Shown: positions 25,961-35,666, counted from the stretch's first letter. The stretch is 64,000 nucleotides of DNA from Symbiodinium natans (GCA_905221605.1 CAJNDS010000369.1:865037-929036); one strand, 5' to 3'. Translations and numbers: made by a program. The notes: generated by a model not told the origin, from the letters alone.

Positions 25961-26035
25961 AACTTGGCCGAAGCCTCAAGTGCCCAGTTCGATGTGGCCA
26001 GCAATGCCCGGGACCCAGAGGGTGGAATGCCGCAG
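25961..26035 (+). CDS. Exon-like island
   Basis: Frame NLAEASSAQFDVASNARDPE then GGMPQ ends in CAG before a TTTAGGG block. A second frame is also open (SYAKLGRSLKCPVRCGQQ). Confidence 0.35.
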
Positions 26036-26353
26036 GGTTTAGGGTTTAGGGTTTAGGGTTTAGGGTTTAGGGTTCAGGGTGGAGAGATTGATGTTGGTAA
26101 CCTTCGACTGTTGCAAGTTGGAGCTGGAGAAGTTGGGTAGCTATAGCACCCAAGACTTCTTGCGGCTTCTGAGACCATATACCTTAAGAACTTAAAACCT
26201 GCAAAAACGTGGTCGCGAACGCTCGGTCCTCTGTTTTCGCGGAAGTAGGCCATGTCATCCCCCGATGTCCGTGTCCAGTTTTCAAGCAACTGTTCACAGT
26301 GATCTCTTGTCGTGTCCTCACCAAACTCTAAAACCCTAAGCCCTCAACCCTAA

Positions 26354-26506
26354 AACGTCACACTGGAACTTCTAGAAACCAAGGCTGTGTACATCCTCGG
26401 CGGCGAGGACCCTGTGCGATTCCGCTTGGTGGGTTTGCCTGACCTTTTTCTTCAGCCCCCTGAACCCAAGAGCCCCATCGGCTCTGAAGCTGTTTGGGAG
26501 TTGTAG
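26354..26506 (+). CDS. Exon-like island, 50 codons
   Basis: Frame NVTLELLETKAVYILGGEDP, VRFRLVGLPDLFLQPPEPKS, PIGSEAVWEL then TAG. Beta-rich and strongly coding-like; no family recognised. The opposite-strand ORF over the same bases looks like a shadow. Confidence 0.55.
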   Translation, partial: NVTLELLETKAVYILGGEDPVRFRLVGLPDLFLQPPEPKSPIGSEAVWEL

Positions 26507-26598
26507 AAAATAAGGGGCACCTTCTTGGGGTCCTACTATTTGGGGTCTTAAGGATCCCCCCCGCAATTTTCGTAAAGCCCCAAAAAAGGGCTCAGAAA

Positions 26599-26712
26599 CA
26601 TCCGCAAGGCGAGGAGCTCAGCCTACCCCTGCAAGCCATGGATTCTCTTCCCCTTATTGCGGGAATCGTTGGAGGTCGTGGGGTGCTTATGCTTTTGGAT
26701 GCTGACGAAATT
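26599..26712 (+). CDS. Exon-like island with GTATGA donor
   Basis: Frame HPQGEELSLPLQAMDSLPLI then AGIVGGRGVLMLLDADEI, ending before GTATGA. Gly-rich loop between hydrophobic stretches. Unknown family. Confidence 0.55.
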
Positions 26713-26714
26713 GT

Positions 26715-26963
26715 ATGATCACGTCGTCAGAAGGCACATTTGTAGCTGGGTGCGCGTGGAGAACTGTGGAGCTCCTTGTTAGGGAACTCTTTTTTCCAGA
26801 GCTTTTTTCGGCACCACCTGCGATTGCGCGAAGCAATGTCCAAGAAGCTCTTGAAAAGACATCTCTCGTAGAAGATCAGGAAAAGAACGCAAAGAGCCGA
26901 ACCTCCTCTCAGGGAAATACCTTTCTTTCCAGTCGGAATTATTTCAATAGATTGTTTCATTAG
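26715..26963 (+). CDS. 82-codon ORF, possible last exon
   Basis: Frame MITSSEGTFVAGCAWRTVEL ... EALEKTSLVEDQEKNAKSR ... ending TAG. It is in a different frame from the preceding exon, so a short intron or a later acceptor is needed. Another + frame in the same place (FFRHHLRLREAMSKKLLKRH) is also protein-like. Confidence 0.45.
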   Translation: MITSSEGTFVAGCAWRTVELLVRELFFPELFSAPPAIARSNVQEALEKTSLVEDQEKNAKSRTSSQGNTFLSSRNYFNRLFH

Positions 26964-27045
26964 GCAGTACCATCTTCTTCAGTGTTGCATTGTTCTCTTA
27001 ACCCCAAACCCTAAACCCTAAACCCTAAACCCTGTTTTTATGCAG

Positions 27046-27108
27046 AGGACCGAAATGGGTTCAAAGCGGACATGTGGAAGGAGGCGGCGGCCCGTGGGGG
27101 GCAAGATG
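27046..27108 (+). CDS. Exon-like island
   Basis: Acceptor TGTTTTTATGCAG is strong. Frame DRNGFKADMWKEAAARGGQD. 3' edge unclear. Confidence 0.5.
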
Positions 27109-27299
27109 GGTTTAGGGTTTAGGGTTTCGGGTTTGGGGTTTAGGGTTTAGGGTTTAGGGAATGTAGGGTTTAGGGTTTAGGGGATTTAGGGTTTAGGGTT
27201 TAGGGTTTAGGGCTGAACCCAGTCCTCCCGCATTTAAAGGGGCTGAACCCAAGATGCACATGCCTTTGCCATCCGTGAAGCCTGCACCCCTCCCATGCC

Positions 27300-27430
27300 A
27301 GGGTTTAGGGTTTAGGGTTTAGGGTTTAGGGTTTAGGGTTTAGGGTTTAGGGTTTAGGGTTTAGGGTTTAGGGTTTAGGGTTTAGGGTTTAGGGTTTAGG
27401 GTTTAGGGTTTAGGGTTTAGGGTTTAGGGA
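27300..27430. repeat. TTTAGGG array, about 18 units
   Basis: Near-perfect 7-bp units. Confidence 0.97.
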
Positions 27431-27550
27431 AGTCCGAACTGTCGTGTCAGCGCGAGCGAAATTGACCACTAATAGCTTGTGAAGACTGCTTGCGCAGCAG
27501 ATGTTGCAACATCACCTCGCTTCAAGCCCTCGAACCTAAACCCTAAACAG

Positions 27551-27622
27551 GCCTTCAGCCTCAACTTTGTAAACTTCTACAGCACGCGGGGGACCTCAGT
27601 TGCCTTCTGTTCAGGGGTTTGA
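27551..27622 (+). CDS. Exon-like island
   Basis: Acceptor CCCTAAACAG made of telomere-type text. Frame AFSLNFVNFYSTRGTSVAFC then SGV and TGA. The FVNFYS string recalls anoctamins but neighbouring exons do not support that. Confidence 0.45.
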   Translation, partial: AFSLNFVNFYSTRGTSVAFCSGV

Positions 27623-27792
27623 GCATCTGAAGGTTTCGGGCCATAGAGAAACGCAGGAACACAACATAGCACGCCCACAAAGACCTGAGAGCCTAAAGAT
27701 TCAGGCTCCCGTGGTCGGATCTTAGGCGCAGAGCCCTTCAGTTCAGGCCCTACATAGAGTAACTCAAGGCGTGGCACTTGAGTGTAGGGTCG

Positions 27793-28055
27793 GAGGGTTT
27801 AGGGTTGAGGCGTTTAGGGGAGGGGTTTAGGGGTTTAGGGGTTTAGGGGTTTAGGGGTTTAGGGGTTTAGGGGTTTAGGGGTTTAGGGGTTTAGGGGTTT
27901 AGGGGTTTAGGGGGTTAGGGGGTTAGGGGTTTAGGGGTTTAGGGGTTTAGGGGTTTAGGGGTTTAGGGGTTTAGGGGTTTAGGGGTTTAGGGGTTTAGGG
28001 GTTTAGGGGTTTAGGGGTTGTCAAGGTTTAGGGGTTTAGCGGTTCAGGGGTTTAG
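27793..28055. repeat. TTTAGGGG (8-bp) array
   Basis: About thirty units of the 8-bp variant TTTAGGGG, the longest of this variant in the window. Confidence 0.95.
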
Positions 28056-28072
28056 GGGTGTTTTTTTTTTAG

Positions 28073-28219
28073 CTGCTTGGACAGGAGATGGGGAAATCTC
28101 AGGAAGAGACCGCGCATTTTCCTTCATCCCTGTCCTCTCTTGTCCTGTTGCAAACATCTGCGTGGATGCACTGAACTTTTGCTACCTGCCGTACGCTTTA
28201 AGGCCCATGTTCCCCCAAG
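28073..28219 (+). CDS. Exon with strong splice edges
   Basis: Acceptor is a T run then AG at 28071-28072, donor GTAGGT. Frame AWTGDGEISGRDRAFSFIPV, LSCPVANICVDALNFCYLPY, ALRPMFPQ; 49 codons with a hydrophobic middle. No family recognised. Confidence 0.65.
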
Positions 28220-28270
28220 GTAGGTCCCAGGCCCACCCACACTCACAAGACCCTGACTATGCCCAGCAAG

Positions 28271-28304
28271 GATCGAGTTGGCTGTGTTGCAGGCCGGGTG
28301 TGTG
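28271..28304 (+). CDS. Small exon before GTAACT
   Basis: After CAGCAAG. If joined to the previous exon (phase 1) it reads GSSWLCCRPGV. Another frame gives IELAVLQAGC. Short and unanchored. Confidence 0.3.
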
Positions 28305-28342
28305 GTAACTGTAGTCTACTAAATGCTTCAGAAGCCCCAAAC

Positions 28343-28415
28343 AAAGATTATTCTTCCTTATAAGGGTAATATAGGGAGAATTGTTTTTTATTCTTTTGGG
28401 GTTCTTAAGCAAATA
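28343..28415. mobile_element. Family D element copy
   Basis: ATTATTCTTCCTTATAAGGG ... GGGGTTCTTAAGCAAATAG, about 73 bp, matching copies at 14756 and 61688. Confidence 0.7.
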
Positions 28416-28775
28416 GTAGTAGTGGGTTCCCTGAGTCGATCATAGTCATGGTCAACTTGGGTGCTTCGCAGTTTCAGTGTCGGTGGTTCAGGAGTTTGAG
28501 GCTTGAGGTTGCTTCCATCGGGTTTAGGGTTTAGGGTTTAGGGTTACGGCCCGATGGTAGTCCAGCAAGCACACCGGATCACCACTGCCCTTCATTATAG
28601 CCAACGCATCTCAGAGCAGAATCTGCACGGATGATCTGCTTAGGGCATAGGACTTCGCTGCCTGTGATGGCACTCGGCGGATCCCAAAGTTGCAGCCCCT
28701 GGTGTGTAGTACTTACGCAGCCCCTGAGCTGGACCTTTATGAATCCAAAGCCTTTAAACCTCGTGGACTCTGTAG

Positions 28776-28900
28776 CTTACAGCCCCAAGCCTTGAGCTAC
28801 AGCAGTCGATGCCGCAAACTGCACCTTCAGCGCGCACGCGCGAGGTCATGAGTTTCCACGATCCTGCCAGAAACGCAACGCTCGCCTCAAGCGCTTTCCC
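28776..28900 (+). CDS. Exon-like island, 41 codons
   Basis: After CTCTGTAG the frame reads LTAPSLELQQSMPQTAPSAR then TREVMSFHDPARNATLASSA. 3' edge lies in CCCTAAAA text. Confidence 0.4.
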
Positions 28901-29349
28901 CTAAAAGCCCTAAACCCTTAAACCCCTTAACCCCTTAACCCCTAAACCCCTAAACCCTAACCCTACGCTCTACCCTCCGCCTCACGCGGCCAGGTCATTG
29001 ATACCTTGTAGGACCCCGCCGGTGTTGACATCAAGGGGCCTTAGTGGCTTTTGGTTGAGGGTGTTCGGCAAGCGGTTTAGGTGTTGTTTAGCGTCTAGGG
29101 TTTATAAGTTAGGGTTTAGGATTTAAGTTTAGGGTTTAGGGTTTAGGGTTTAGGGTTTAGGGTTTAGGGTTTGCTTGGGACTTCGGCTTGGATCTGTCGT
29201 CGGAAACATGTGTGCTTTGGGGAGCCAGTCAAGTTTGGTTGGGCTGTCGTAAAGTGGACTCCCATGAGCCCTAGCATACCTGGCTAGGCTGATAGAGCCC
29301 TAAACCCTAAACCCTAAACCCTAAACCCTAAACCCTAAACCCCCCACAG

Positions 29350-29429
29350 GAACTCGCCAGCGCGTCTCTGCCAAGCAGCGCGGCACTCGGGTTGAAGAGT
29401 GGCTGCTGACTTTGTTTGAGAGTTTGTGA
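29350..29429 (+). CDS. Possible last exon
   Basis: After CCCCACAG the frame reads TRQRVSAKQRGTRVEEWLLT then LFESL and TGA. Basic then amphipathic C-terminal helix. CCCTAAA array upstream. Confidence 0.5.
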
Positions 29430-29443
29430 GGGACAGCTGGGGA

Positions 29444-29578
29444 CCTTGGGACGAAATTAACCGTAAAAGTGTTTATGGCTCATATTACCTTCATAGGAAT
29501 TATAGTACCTTAATAGGAATTATCGTAGTTATGGGTATATGTCCCCAATTTTGGGGTTCATTTCCGCACAACCCCGCA
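29444..29578. mobile_element. Family F element copy
   Basis: Left CCTTGGGACGAAATTAACC, right TTTTGGGGTTCATTTCC. Matches the better copies at 51656 and 52113. Confidence 0.6.
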
Positions 29579-29901
29579 GGCGAGAGGGCCATCTGGGCAG
29601 TGTGAAATACCCTATGATATAACCCTAAATCCCACAACTTCTACATCCCTCAAGTCCCGCAACCCTATAAACCCGCAATGTTCCCACGCCTTGGCTGAGT
29701 TGTGGTTCCGGTGCTACCTGCTCGCCCCTCCCCCCCCGGCCGCCCCCTCGCATATTCCGTAGCACGGCAGAGGATCACTTGACAGCTTGCTTGTGAGTTT
29801 CAGTGGTTTTGGGAGCTAATAGGGCTTTTAGGGCCTCTTAAAGGTTTTGGATCTAAAGCTTGTAGGCTTGATGCATTTACAATGCAGCCACAACCCACAA
29901 A

Positions 29902-30138
29902 ATGCTGGCGTTCTTGCAGGAAACGAAGCCAGTGAGCGAAATGACGGGCACTCTGTACAGATTTAGAAGGGGCTTGGGGTTTAGGGTTGTCGAGTCCTGC
30001 AGCAAGAGGGTTTACGGCTTACGGCATGAGGCTTCTTTGCCTCGCGTGTGTCAGGGTTTAGGGCTTCGGGCATCATCAACTTTCTTGGCAGAGGTTTTTG
30101 TGCACATTTTTTATTCGCCTGTAGAATCAGTCCTTTAA
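29902..30138 (+). CDS. Open frame of 78 codons across repeats, one or two exons
   Basis: Starts MLAFLQETKPVSEMTGTLYR and runs through GLGFRV-type repeat translations to ASSTFLAEVFVHIFYSPVES. The parts outside the repeats are coding-like; the repeat part is probably intron that happens to be open. Confidence 0.4.
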   Translation: MLAFLQETKPVSEMTGTLYRFRRGLGFRVVESCSKRVYGLRHEASLPRVCQGLGLRASSTFLAEVFVHIFYSPVESVL

Positions 30139-30440
30139 ACCTAGTCAATCCTGGACCCTCCACTGTAGTCTACTGGTGTTACTGGTAGGGTTTGTTCCTT
30201 CTACTACGCCTTTGCATGCGGCGACGTCAAGAGGAGTCTGCCAGCAGCTGCCTGGCGACTCCACGTGCACATGGCTTCCAAGAGGAGGCTGCACGCCCCA
30301 AGGAAAAGGACTTGCAGAGTCGACCCGAAGCACCTCCAGGGTTTAGGGTTTAGGGTTTAGGGCTTATAGGGTTTATAGGGTTTATAGGGTTTATAGGGTT
30401 TATAGGGTTTATAGGGTTTAGGGTTTAGGGTTTAGGGTCT

Positions 30441-30545
30441 TTTGTTCACGGAATCAGCTTTGCCAGCCGCCTGGCCTTCCGGCCCAAGCAGCTTTGGTGG
30501 AGGGCTGGGCACTGTTGCAGACGTCTGCTGGGCATACTTGCATAG
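30441..30545 (+). CDS. Exon-like island
   Basis: Frame FVHGISFASRLAFRPKQLWW then RAGHCCRRLLGILA and TAG. Basic, amphipathic. Confidence 0.4.
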   Translation, partial: FVHGISFASRLAFRPKQLWWRAGHCCRRLLGILA

Positions 30546-30717
30546 GGTTGACGGTTGACCTGGTTTAGGGTTTAGGGTTCAGGTTTAGGGTTTAGTGTTC
30601 AGGGTTTAGGGTTAGGGTTTCCGGTTTCAGCTTTTAAGGGTTCTACCTACTACTTGAGGGTAGTTCCCTACTAAACTGTCGGTAATATTAGAGTCCCAGG
30701 GAGGGTTTAGGGTTGAG

Positions 30718-30798
30718 GCTGTGGGACCGTGACGGTCAGAAGATATCGCGGGGGAACCATGTCGCCGATGGCGCCGGCCTGAACTTCCAGCTCCTGAG
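30718..30798 (+). CDS. Exon-like island
   Basis: Frame LWDRDGQKISRGNHVADGAG then LNFQLL, ending CTGAG before GGTTAA. Coding-like; unknown. Confidence 0.45.
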
Positions 30799-30901
30799 GG
30801 TTAAACCGATTTAGGGTTTCGGGTTTAGGGTTCACTAGGGTTCATGTTAAGGCCCCCGCCCTCAAAAACCCCCTTCCCTCCCTCCCCCCCAAGTGTCACA
30901 G

Positions 30902-30969
30902 GGATTCATGAGGATGGGGGTTTCCTCCTTCTGCTCCATGCTTCTCAGAGCTTCGAGCTCATGGGGTCG
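30902..30969 (+). CDS. Exon-like island with GTAGGT donor
   Basis: After GTCACAG the frame reads IHEDGGFLLLLHASQSFELM then GS and meets GTAGGT. Confidence 0.5.
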
Positions 30970-31110
30970 GTAGGTTTCCGGATCTTCTTTCTTCGTTTCC
31001 TTTGCTGGTAGGGTTTAGGGTTTAGGGTTTAGGGTTTAGGGTTTAGGGTTTAGGGTTTAGGGCTTAGGGCTTAGGGCTTTGGCTTTAGGCTTGCAGTAGG
31101 GACTCAGCAG

Positions 31111-31171
31111 GATCGCTGCGCCCTCTTCCCCTTGCTGGAACAGGAAATCGAAGACTTGGAGATCCAAGAAG
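31111..31171 (+). CDS. Exon-like island, acidic helix
   Basis: After GACTCAGCAG the frame reads DRCALFPLLEQEIEDLEIQE and meets GTCAAT one base later. TTTAGGG array upstream. Confidence 0.55.
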
Positions 31172-31613
31172 GTCAATTGAGCTCCAAGTGCCCCAACACC
31201 GGGGTCTGCCTAATATGCCCTCAACAAAACTAGAGTCCCTATCACAGGTGCCCCCCCCCCCCCCCCCCCCCGCCCAAAAAAAAAAAAAGTGGGTACCCCT
31301 AGAGTTGTCGGCAACTCCCATATGACGAGCCCCTGACTTGAGCATCTTTTGCCAAGGCGTCCTGTTTCCAGGGAACATATCATTTCTGCCCCGGCCTCGG
31401 CAGGTCTAGGACCCGGTTGGATAAGGTTAGGGGGCACTTATAGGGGCTTTGGGCTGTTTCTCGCCAAGCTGTGATTGCGACTCCCGCCACCTGCAAAGGC
31501 AGTAGGGTTTAGGGTTTTGGGTTTAGGGTTTAGGGTTTAGGGTTTAGGGTTTAGGGTTTAGGGTTTAGGGTTTAGCGTTAACCCTACACCCTTCCCTGCA
31601 CTGTGGTTGCAAG

Positions 31614-31679
31614 GCTGCCAGACAGATGGCAAAAAGACCACTTGGGCTTGCATATCTCGAACTCTTGAATCAAAGCTCG
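31614..31679 (+). CDS. Exon with GTAAGA donor
   Basis: After GTTGCAAG the frame reads CQTDGKKTTWACISRTLESK then L and meets GTAAGA one base later. Good donor. Confidence 0.55.
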
Positions 31680-31844
31680 GTAAGACTTGGCCTGAGGTGA
31701 CGATCTCCGCTACATGGTGACCGTCGCGTTCTGAGCTTGTCCAGTTGGCCTCCGGGCGTTTCAGGTACGAGCCCCGATAGCCCTAAACCCTAAACCCTAA
31801 ACCCTAAACCCTAAACCCTAAACCCTAAATGCCAAATATTGCAG

Positions 31845-31930
31845 AAAACCGGATCACAGGGTTTTGTCCGCCTCACAGATAAGTTTAGGACCCAGCTTCA
31901 GGATGATCCACCTTCGGATGGAATTCGGAC
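31845..31930 (+). CDS. Exon-like island
   Basis: After AATATTGCAG the frame reads KTGSQGFVRLTDKFRTQLQD then DPPSDGIR. CCCTAAA array upstream, which gives a C-rich acceptor region. Confidence 0.55.
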
Positions 31931-31984
31931 TAAAACCCTAAAACCCCCGCAATGCCTCAAACCCCCCAAAACCCTAAACTGCAG

Positions 31985-32072
31985 GGTTGGCGCCGCTTGC
32001 CGCCGCCGAAGAAGCCGTCGAAGAAGAAGAAAGACGAGCGAGGAAGCGACGGCGAGCTCCTTCCACCGGCAG
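31985..32072 (+). CDS. Exon-like island, Glu/Arg-rich
   Basis: After AAACTGCAG the frame reads LAPLAAAEEAVEEEERRARK then RRRAPSTG. An acidic-then-basic low-complexity helix, coding-like. Confidence 0.5.
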
Positions 32073-32079
32073 GGGGGCT

Positions 32080-32790
32080 CAGACCTTGGGGGACCCTTAC
32101 TTAGCCCAGAGTGAAACTTTAAACCTTTTTGGGTTTGCTTATTTAGTAGGAAATTGAAGAAGTAAGGACCAATTATGACGCCCAAAATTGGGGTTCATAT
32201 ACTCAAATTACGATTATATCCCAGCAATCCTAGTAAGGTGTATGAACCATAAACCGTTTAGGCCAAAATAGGGGTACCCCTTTTTTGTGGGCGATTCAGT
32301 TATACCTACAAAATTCAGGATAGTTACCACTAAACTGTATAGGTAAAGAGCCTCCCAGGATTCCTGGCGCCAAGGTCGAAACACGGACTTTCTTGCAACG
32401 TCTCGCGCCCGCTGCTTTCCAGGCATTGGTCTCCTGAGTTGAAATATTCGCCATGAGGGGGACCACATGAACCTTAAAGTTGGGGTCATATCACATACTA
32501 TAGTTCCTATCAAGGTATATGTACCATGAACCTGGGTCATATCCTATACGATTCTAATTCCTTTAAGGTACATGAAGCATATAAACCCCCCTTTTTCTGG
32601 GTCGTTTGGTCCGCACAGGGAAGCATTCGCTCAGGCTGCAACCCTTCGAAGGGCCGGTTGGCAGAGACCTGTCCTGGGACCCTATTTACCTGCAGTTTTA
32701 TGGGTTATACCTATACTACTTAAGGGTAGTTACTACTAAACTTGTCTAGTTACTAAACTGTAGGTAAATAGAGTCGCATGGTGTGCTCGC
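32080..32790. other. Nested inverted-repeat elements
   Basis: Between 32083 and 32600 are parts of families B and F (GGGGTTCATATACTC, GTTATACCTACAAAATTC, CATATCACATACTATAGTTC), followed by a full family B element at 32668-32775. Weak frame at 32620-32670 (GSIRSGCNPSKGRLAETC). Confidence 0.55.
32668..32775. mobile_element. Family B inverted-repeat element
   Basis: Left end TGGGACCCTATTTACCTGCA, right end TGTAGGTAAATAGAGTCGCA, about 22 bp and nearly complementary. Other copies: 35165-35253 (good), 33433-33500, 30645-30700, 32290-32355 and 46915-46990 (partial). Confidence 0.8.
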
Positions 32791-32793
32791 CAG

Positions 32794-32910
32794 GCAGTTC
32801 CCATGGTGGAACTCAATGGGGTTTGGGTCAAGTACGACGTCCACAGCCGTGTCCTCAGGGCTGTGCCGAGACTCTTCTGGAATTGGCTAGCCGTGCCCGG
32901 CCCCTGTCAG
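32794..32910 (+). CDS. Exon next to family B element
   Basis: After CTCGCCAG the frame reads AVPMVELNGVWVKYDVHSRV, LRAVPRLFWNWLAVPGPCQ. It stays open back into the element and forward to 32970. Strong coding composition; no family recognised. Confidence 0.6.
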
Positions 32911-33062
32911 ATGATCCATACGACTGCCGGACGTGGCCGCGCCCTACCTTGCCTCAGCCGCAGCCACATTTGAATGCGCAGAAGGCCATGGAACCCTAAA
33001 CCCTAAAACCCCCCCCCCCCCCGGTGACATCTGGAGGGGCGCCAAAGAGTCGAAGCCTTGAG

Positions 33063-33152
33063 AGGCCACCCCGCAGAACAGCGATGGTGAAACTACGGCT
33101 ACCACTGCGACCACACGGTCGCCGCCAGGCAGCAAAGCTTGCAGGACCCAAT
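33063..33152 (+). CDS. Exon-like island, Thr-rich
   Basis: Frame ATPQNSDGETTATTATTRSP then PGSKACRTQ and TGA. The opposite strand is also open. Moderate support. Confidence 0.35.
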
Positions 33153-33341
33153 GAATCCTAAAAGGGCTTAGGGTTCCTATACCTTCATGGGGAGAATCGT
33201 AGTAGAGGGTAGACGACCCCGACTTTTGGGGTTCATAGGGTCCCCAAGGAAGCATCACATCCGCTTTGCGCCTCTTTTGAGCAGCCCTAAACCATAAACC
33301 CTAAACCCTAAACCCTAAACCCTAAACCCTAAACCGGTGCA

Positions 33342-33424
33342 GACCTCAGGTCACAGTCGAACCTCCCGGAGGCCAGAGCGTAAGGGCATGGTTTGTTACA
33401 CCTTGAACAACCTGAAAAAACCCT
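33342..33424 (+). CDS. Exon-like island, basic
   Basis: After GGTGCAG the frame reads TSGHSRTSRRPERKGMVCYT then LNNLKK and runs on into a family B fragment. Confidence 0.4.
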
Positions 33425-33645
33425 GTAAAATCCTACCGGGGACTCTGTTTACCTACAGTGCAGTAGTAAACCCTACTATTTCAGGGGTAGTTACTACTAA
33501 CCCTTTATAAACCCTAAACCGCCTAAACCCTTTTATACACCCTCTAAACCCTAAACCGCCTAAACCTTTTGTAAACCCCATAAACCCTAAACCGCCTAAA
33601 CCCTTTATAAACCCTAAACCCTATAGACCCTAAACCCTACAATTC

Positions 33646-33735
33646 TGCCAGACCTGACCTTCTGGCAGGCAGCCTCTTCCTCGCCGGTTTTGCCGGATCT
33701 GCCTCCTGCAGCCGGATCCGCGGTGCTTTGTGTTT
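33646..33735 (+). CDS. Exon-like island
   Basis: Frame RPDLLAGSLFLAGFAGSASC then SRIRGALCFG. Hydrophobic, small residues. It contains a CTGCCAG/CTGGCAG hairpin. Confidence 0.35.
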
Positions 33736-33865
33736 CGGGGGTTGGGCTTAGGGTTTGGGGTTTGGGGATTGGGGGGATTGGGGATTAGGGTTTGGGTTTA
33801 TGGCTTAGGCTTGAGGGTTCAGGGTTTAGGGCTTAGGGTTGAGGGCCCTAGGCCCTTAGAGCTGT

Positions 33866-33942
33866 GAGTCCATGGACCCTACCCGACCCAGAAGCCTTCA
33901 GACTTGGGGTCGAGTACCTTCGGTGCATGCCACGGTTTGGGG
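33866..33942 (+). CDS. Exon-like island
   Basis: Frame PWTLPDPEAFRLGVEYLRCM then PRF. Followed by an AT microsatellite and T/G run (33980-34035). Confidence 0.4.
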
Positions 33943-33980
33943 TGGGTGTGTTTTCTGTTTTTTTTTTCTCAGTTTGTTAT

Positions 33981-34019
<39 letters not shown>

Positions 34020-34267
34020 GGGGGGGGGGGAGGGGGGTTCTGGGTTCGAAAGGGTATGTTTTTTTTTTGTTTAAGGTGCTTAGGTTTTCTGGTCTTCGGT
34101 TTCACGGGTTTGGGAGTTTCAGAAGCTTCGGGGATCAGAGGATTGAAGGGGTTTAGGGCTTCCGGCGTTTGGGCTCCAGAAGTCTTTTGTTTGCAAGGGC
34201 TTGCGGGTTGGAATCAGGTTTTTAGGGCTTAGGCGGCATGGTTCTAGTTGGGGGGGTATGTGGGCAC

Positions 34268-34320
34268 AGATCCAGCAAGAGCTGACCATGGTGTTGAGCA
34301 CGGGCATGCTCGCAAGCCTA
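34268..34320 (+). CDS. Exon-like island
   Basis: After GGGCACAG the frame reads IQQELTMVLSTGMLASL. 3' edge in CCTAAACC text. Confidence 0.45.
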
Positions 34321-34459
34321 AACCCTGGAAAGATAGTGCATAAACCACCAAAATATGCACGATTTGATGGCCCTTGATAAGTTTTTTTTTTTTAATTGAG
34401 GGTCCCGGTGCAAGTGTCTAGGGTTTAAGCATGTAAGAAGCCTGATGTTGATCGTTTAG

Positions 34460-34579
34460 TGTTTCTATTTCGTGCCCGCGCCCGAGGCTTCCACGGCTGT
34501 ACGGTATCCGCGCCTGCTTGCACGAAAGCCGTTCTCCACACCCGAGGCCGCCAAGAAGGCCTCTCGGGATTTTAAATGG
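34460..34579 (+). CDS. Exon, 40 codons
   Basis: After TCGTTTAG the frame reads CFYFVPAPEASTAVRYPRLL then ARKPFSTPEAAKKASRDFKW, ending in phase 0 before GTTAGGG. Among the best islands by length and composition. Unknown family. Confidence 0.6.
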
Positions 34580-34679
34580 GTTAGGGTTAGGGTTTAGGGT
34601 TAGTATTTAGGGTTTAGGATAGGGTTTAGGGTTTAAAATTTAAGGGTTTAGGGTTTAGGGTTTAGGGTTGAAGTTTGGG

Positions 34680-34760
34680 ATGAGGCTTCGGATGGCGCTG
34701 TCTGGGGGTGCGATGGAGAGCCTTGACATACGCAAAGGGCTCACCAACGCGAAGCCCTAG
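34680..34760 (+). CDS. Exon-like island
   Basis: Frame MRLRMALSGGAMESLDIRKG then LTNAKP and TAG. Confidence 0.35.
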   Translation: MRLRMALSGGAMESLDIRKGLTNAKP

Positions 34761-34939
34761 ACTCTGCCCTAGACCCCAAGCCCCTACAAACCCTAAACTT
34801 GGGACATTACCCCATATACTGACAGTCCTTCATAGGGATTAGAATAGGGGTACTGTATTCCCTATGAAAGACACTTAGTCTCGGGGGGAACATCCCAACC
34901 CTAAACCCTCAACGACTTGCCGCGCCCTCTCCTCTCCAG

Positions 34940-34993
34940 GCAGCCGTGGGACGAGCGGTGCTGGAGCTTTTCCTGAGCCAGGGCCGAGTTTAG
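34940..34993 (+). CDS. Exon-like island
   Basis: Acceptor CTCTCCTCTCCAG is strong. Frame AAVGRAVLELFLSQGRV then TAG, which forms part of a TTTAG repeat, so the exon likely ends before it. Confidence 0.5.
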   Translation, partial: AAVGRAVLELFLSQGRV

Positions 34994-35103
34994 GGTTTAG
35001 GGTTAGGGTTTAGGGTTTAGGGTTTAGGGTTTAGGGTTTAGGGTTTAGGGTTTAGGGTTTAGGGTTTAGGGTTTAGGGTTTAGGGTTTAGGGTTTAGGGT
35101 TTG
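34985..35103. repeat. TTTAGGG array
   Basis: About sixteen units. Last sizeable telomere-type block before the 9-kb repeat-free stretch. Confidence 0.97.
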
Positions 35104-35164
35104 AGTCCCCGGAACTGCTTGGAAGATTCAAAGTCCCCTCCCCTCAGCCCCCCACAAAACCCCT

Positions 35165-35253
35165 ACCTGGGACTCTCTTCACTTGCAGTTTCATAGTAAA
35201 ACCGTCAGTTATACCTACTAATTAAAGGGGCAGTCTCTACGAAACTGTGGGTA
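35165..35253. mobile_element. Family B inverted-repeat element
   Basis: Left CCTGGGACTCTCTTCACTTG, right CTGTGGGTAAGAGTCGCAGG. Same family as 32668-32775. Confidence 0.75.
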
Positions 35254-35326
35254 AGAGTCGCAGGCATGCTGCCCTAAACCTTATGAGCTCTAGAACCCCC
35301 AAACTTGCCCTAAACCCTCTCACCCC

Positions 35327-35422
35327 AAGCCCCTGGAGTTCAACTTTGAAGAGTCACTGGACTCCCGCTATCCGTGGCTTGCGGAGGAACTCTTCGCACT
35401 TTGTCCCGGACCATTGCGGTGA
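35327..35422 (+). CDS. Exon-like island, acidic
   Basis: Frame PLEFNFEESLDSRYPWLAEE then LFALCPGPLR and TGA. Strongly coding-like. Confidence 0.5.
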   Translation, partial: KPLEFNFEESLDSRYPWLAEELFALCPGPLR

Positions 35423-35603
35423 TTACTTTCAAAGCTTCAAGGGTCAGAGGGGTGGGGGCGGAGGTCCCAGACCAGGGACACCCACAAAAGGGGTTCTTAA
35501 AGAGTTGTAACATACCCAGACATATGAGGGGCACCCCTTGATCGGGGCATATCCATGCATCTAAAGACTCTTTAGGGGGCTTCTCGGCGGAAGTAGCTAC
35601 ACC

Positions 35604-35666
35604 AGGTCCATGGCCTGCGAAAACCTGGGAATCCTCAACTTGAAAGCTGGGGGAGGTCCATGGCCT
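35604..35666 (+). CDS. Open stretch between 13-bp direct repeats
   Basis: AGGTCCATGGCCT occurs at 35604-35616 and 35654-35666. The stretch between reads ACENLGILNLKAGG. Could be an exon or a short insertion. Confidence 0.35.

Noticed and set aside
27551-27622. Anoctamin gene
   Set aside because: Only FVNFYS matches; upstream and downstream islands show no anoctamin features.
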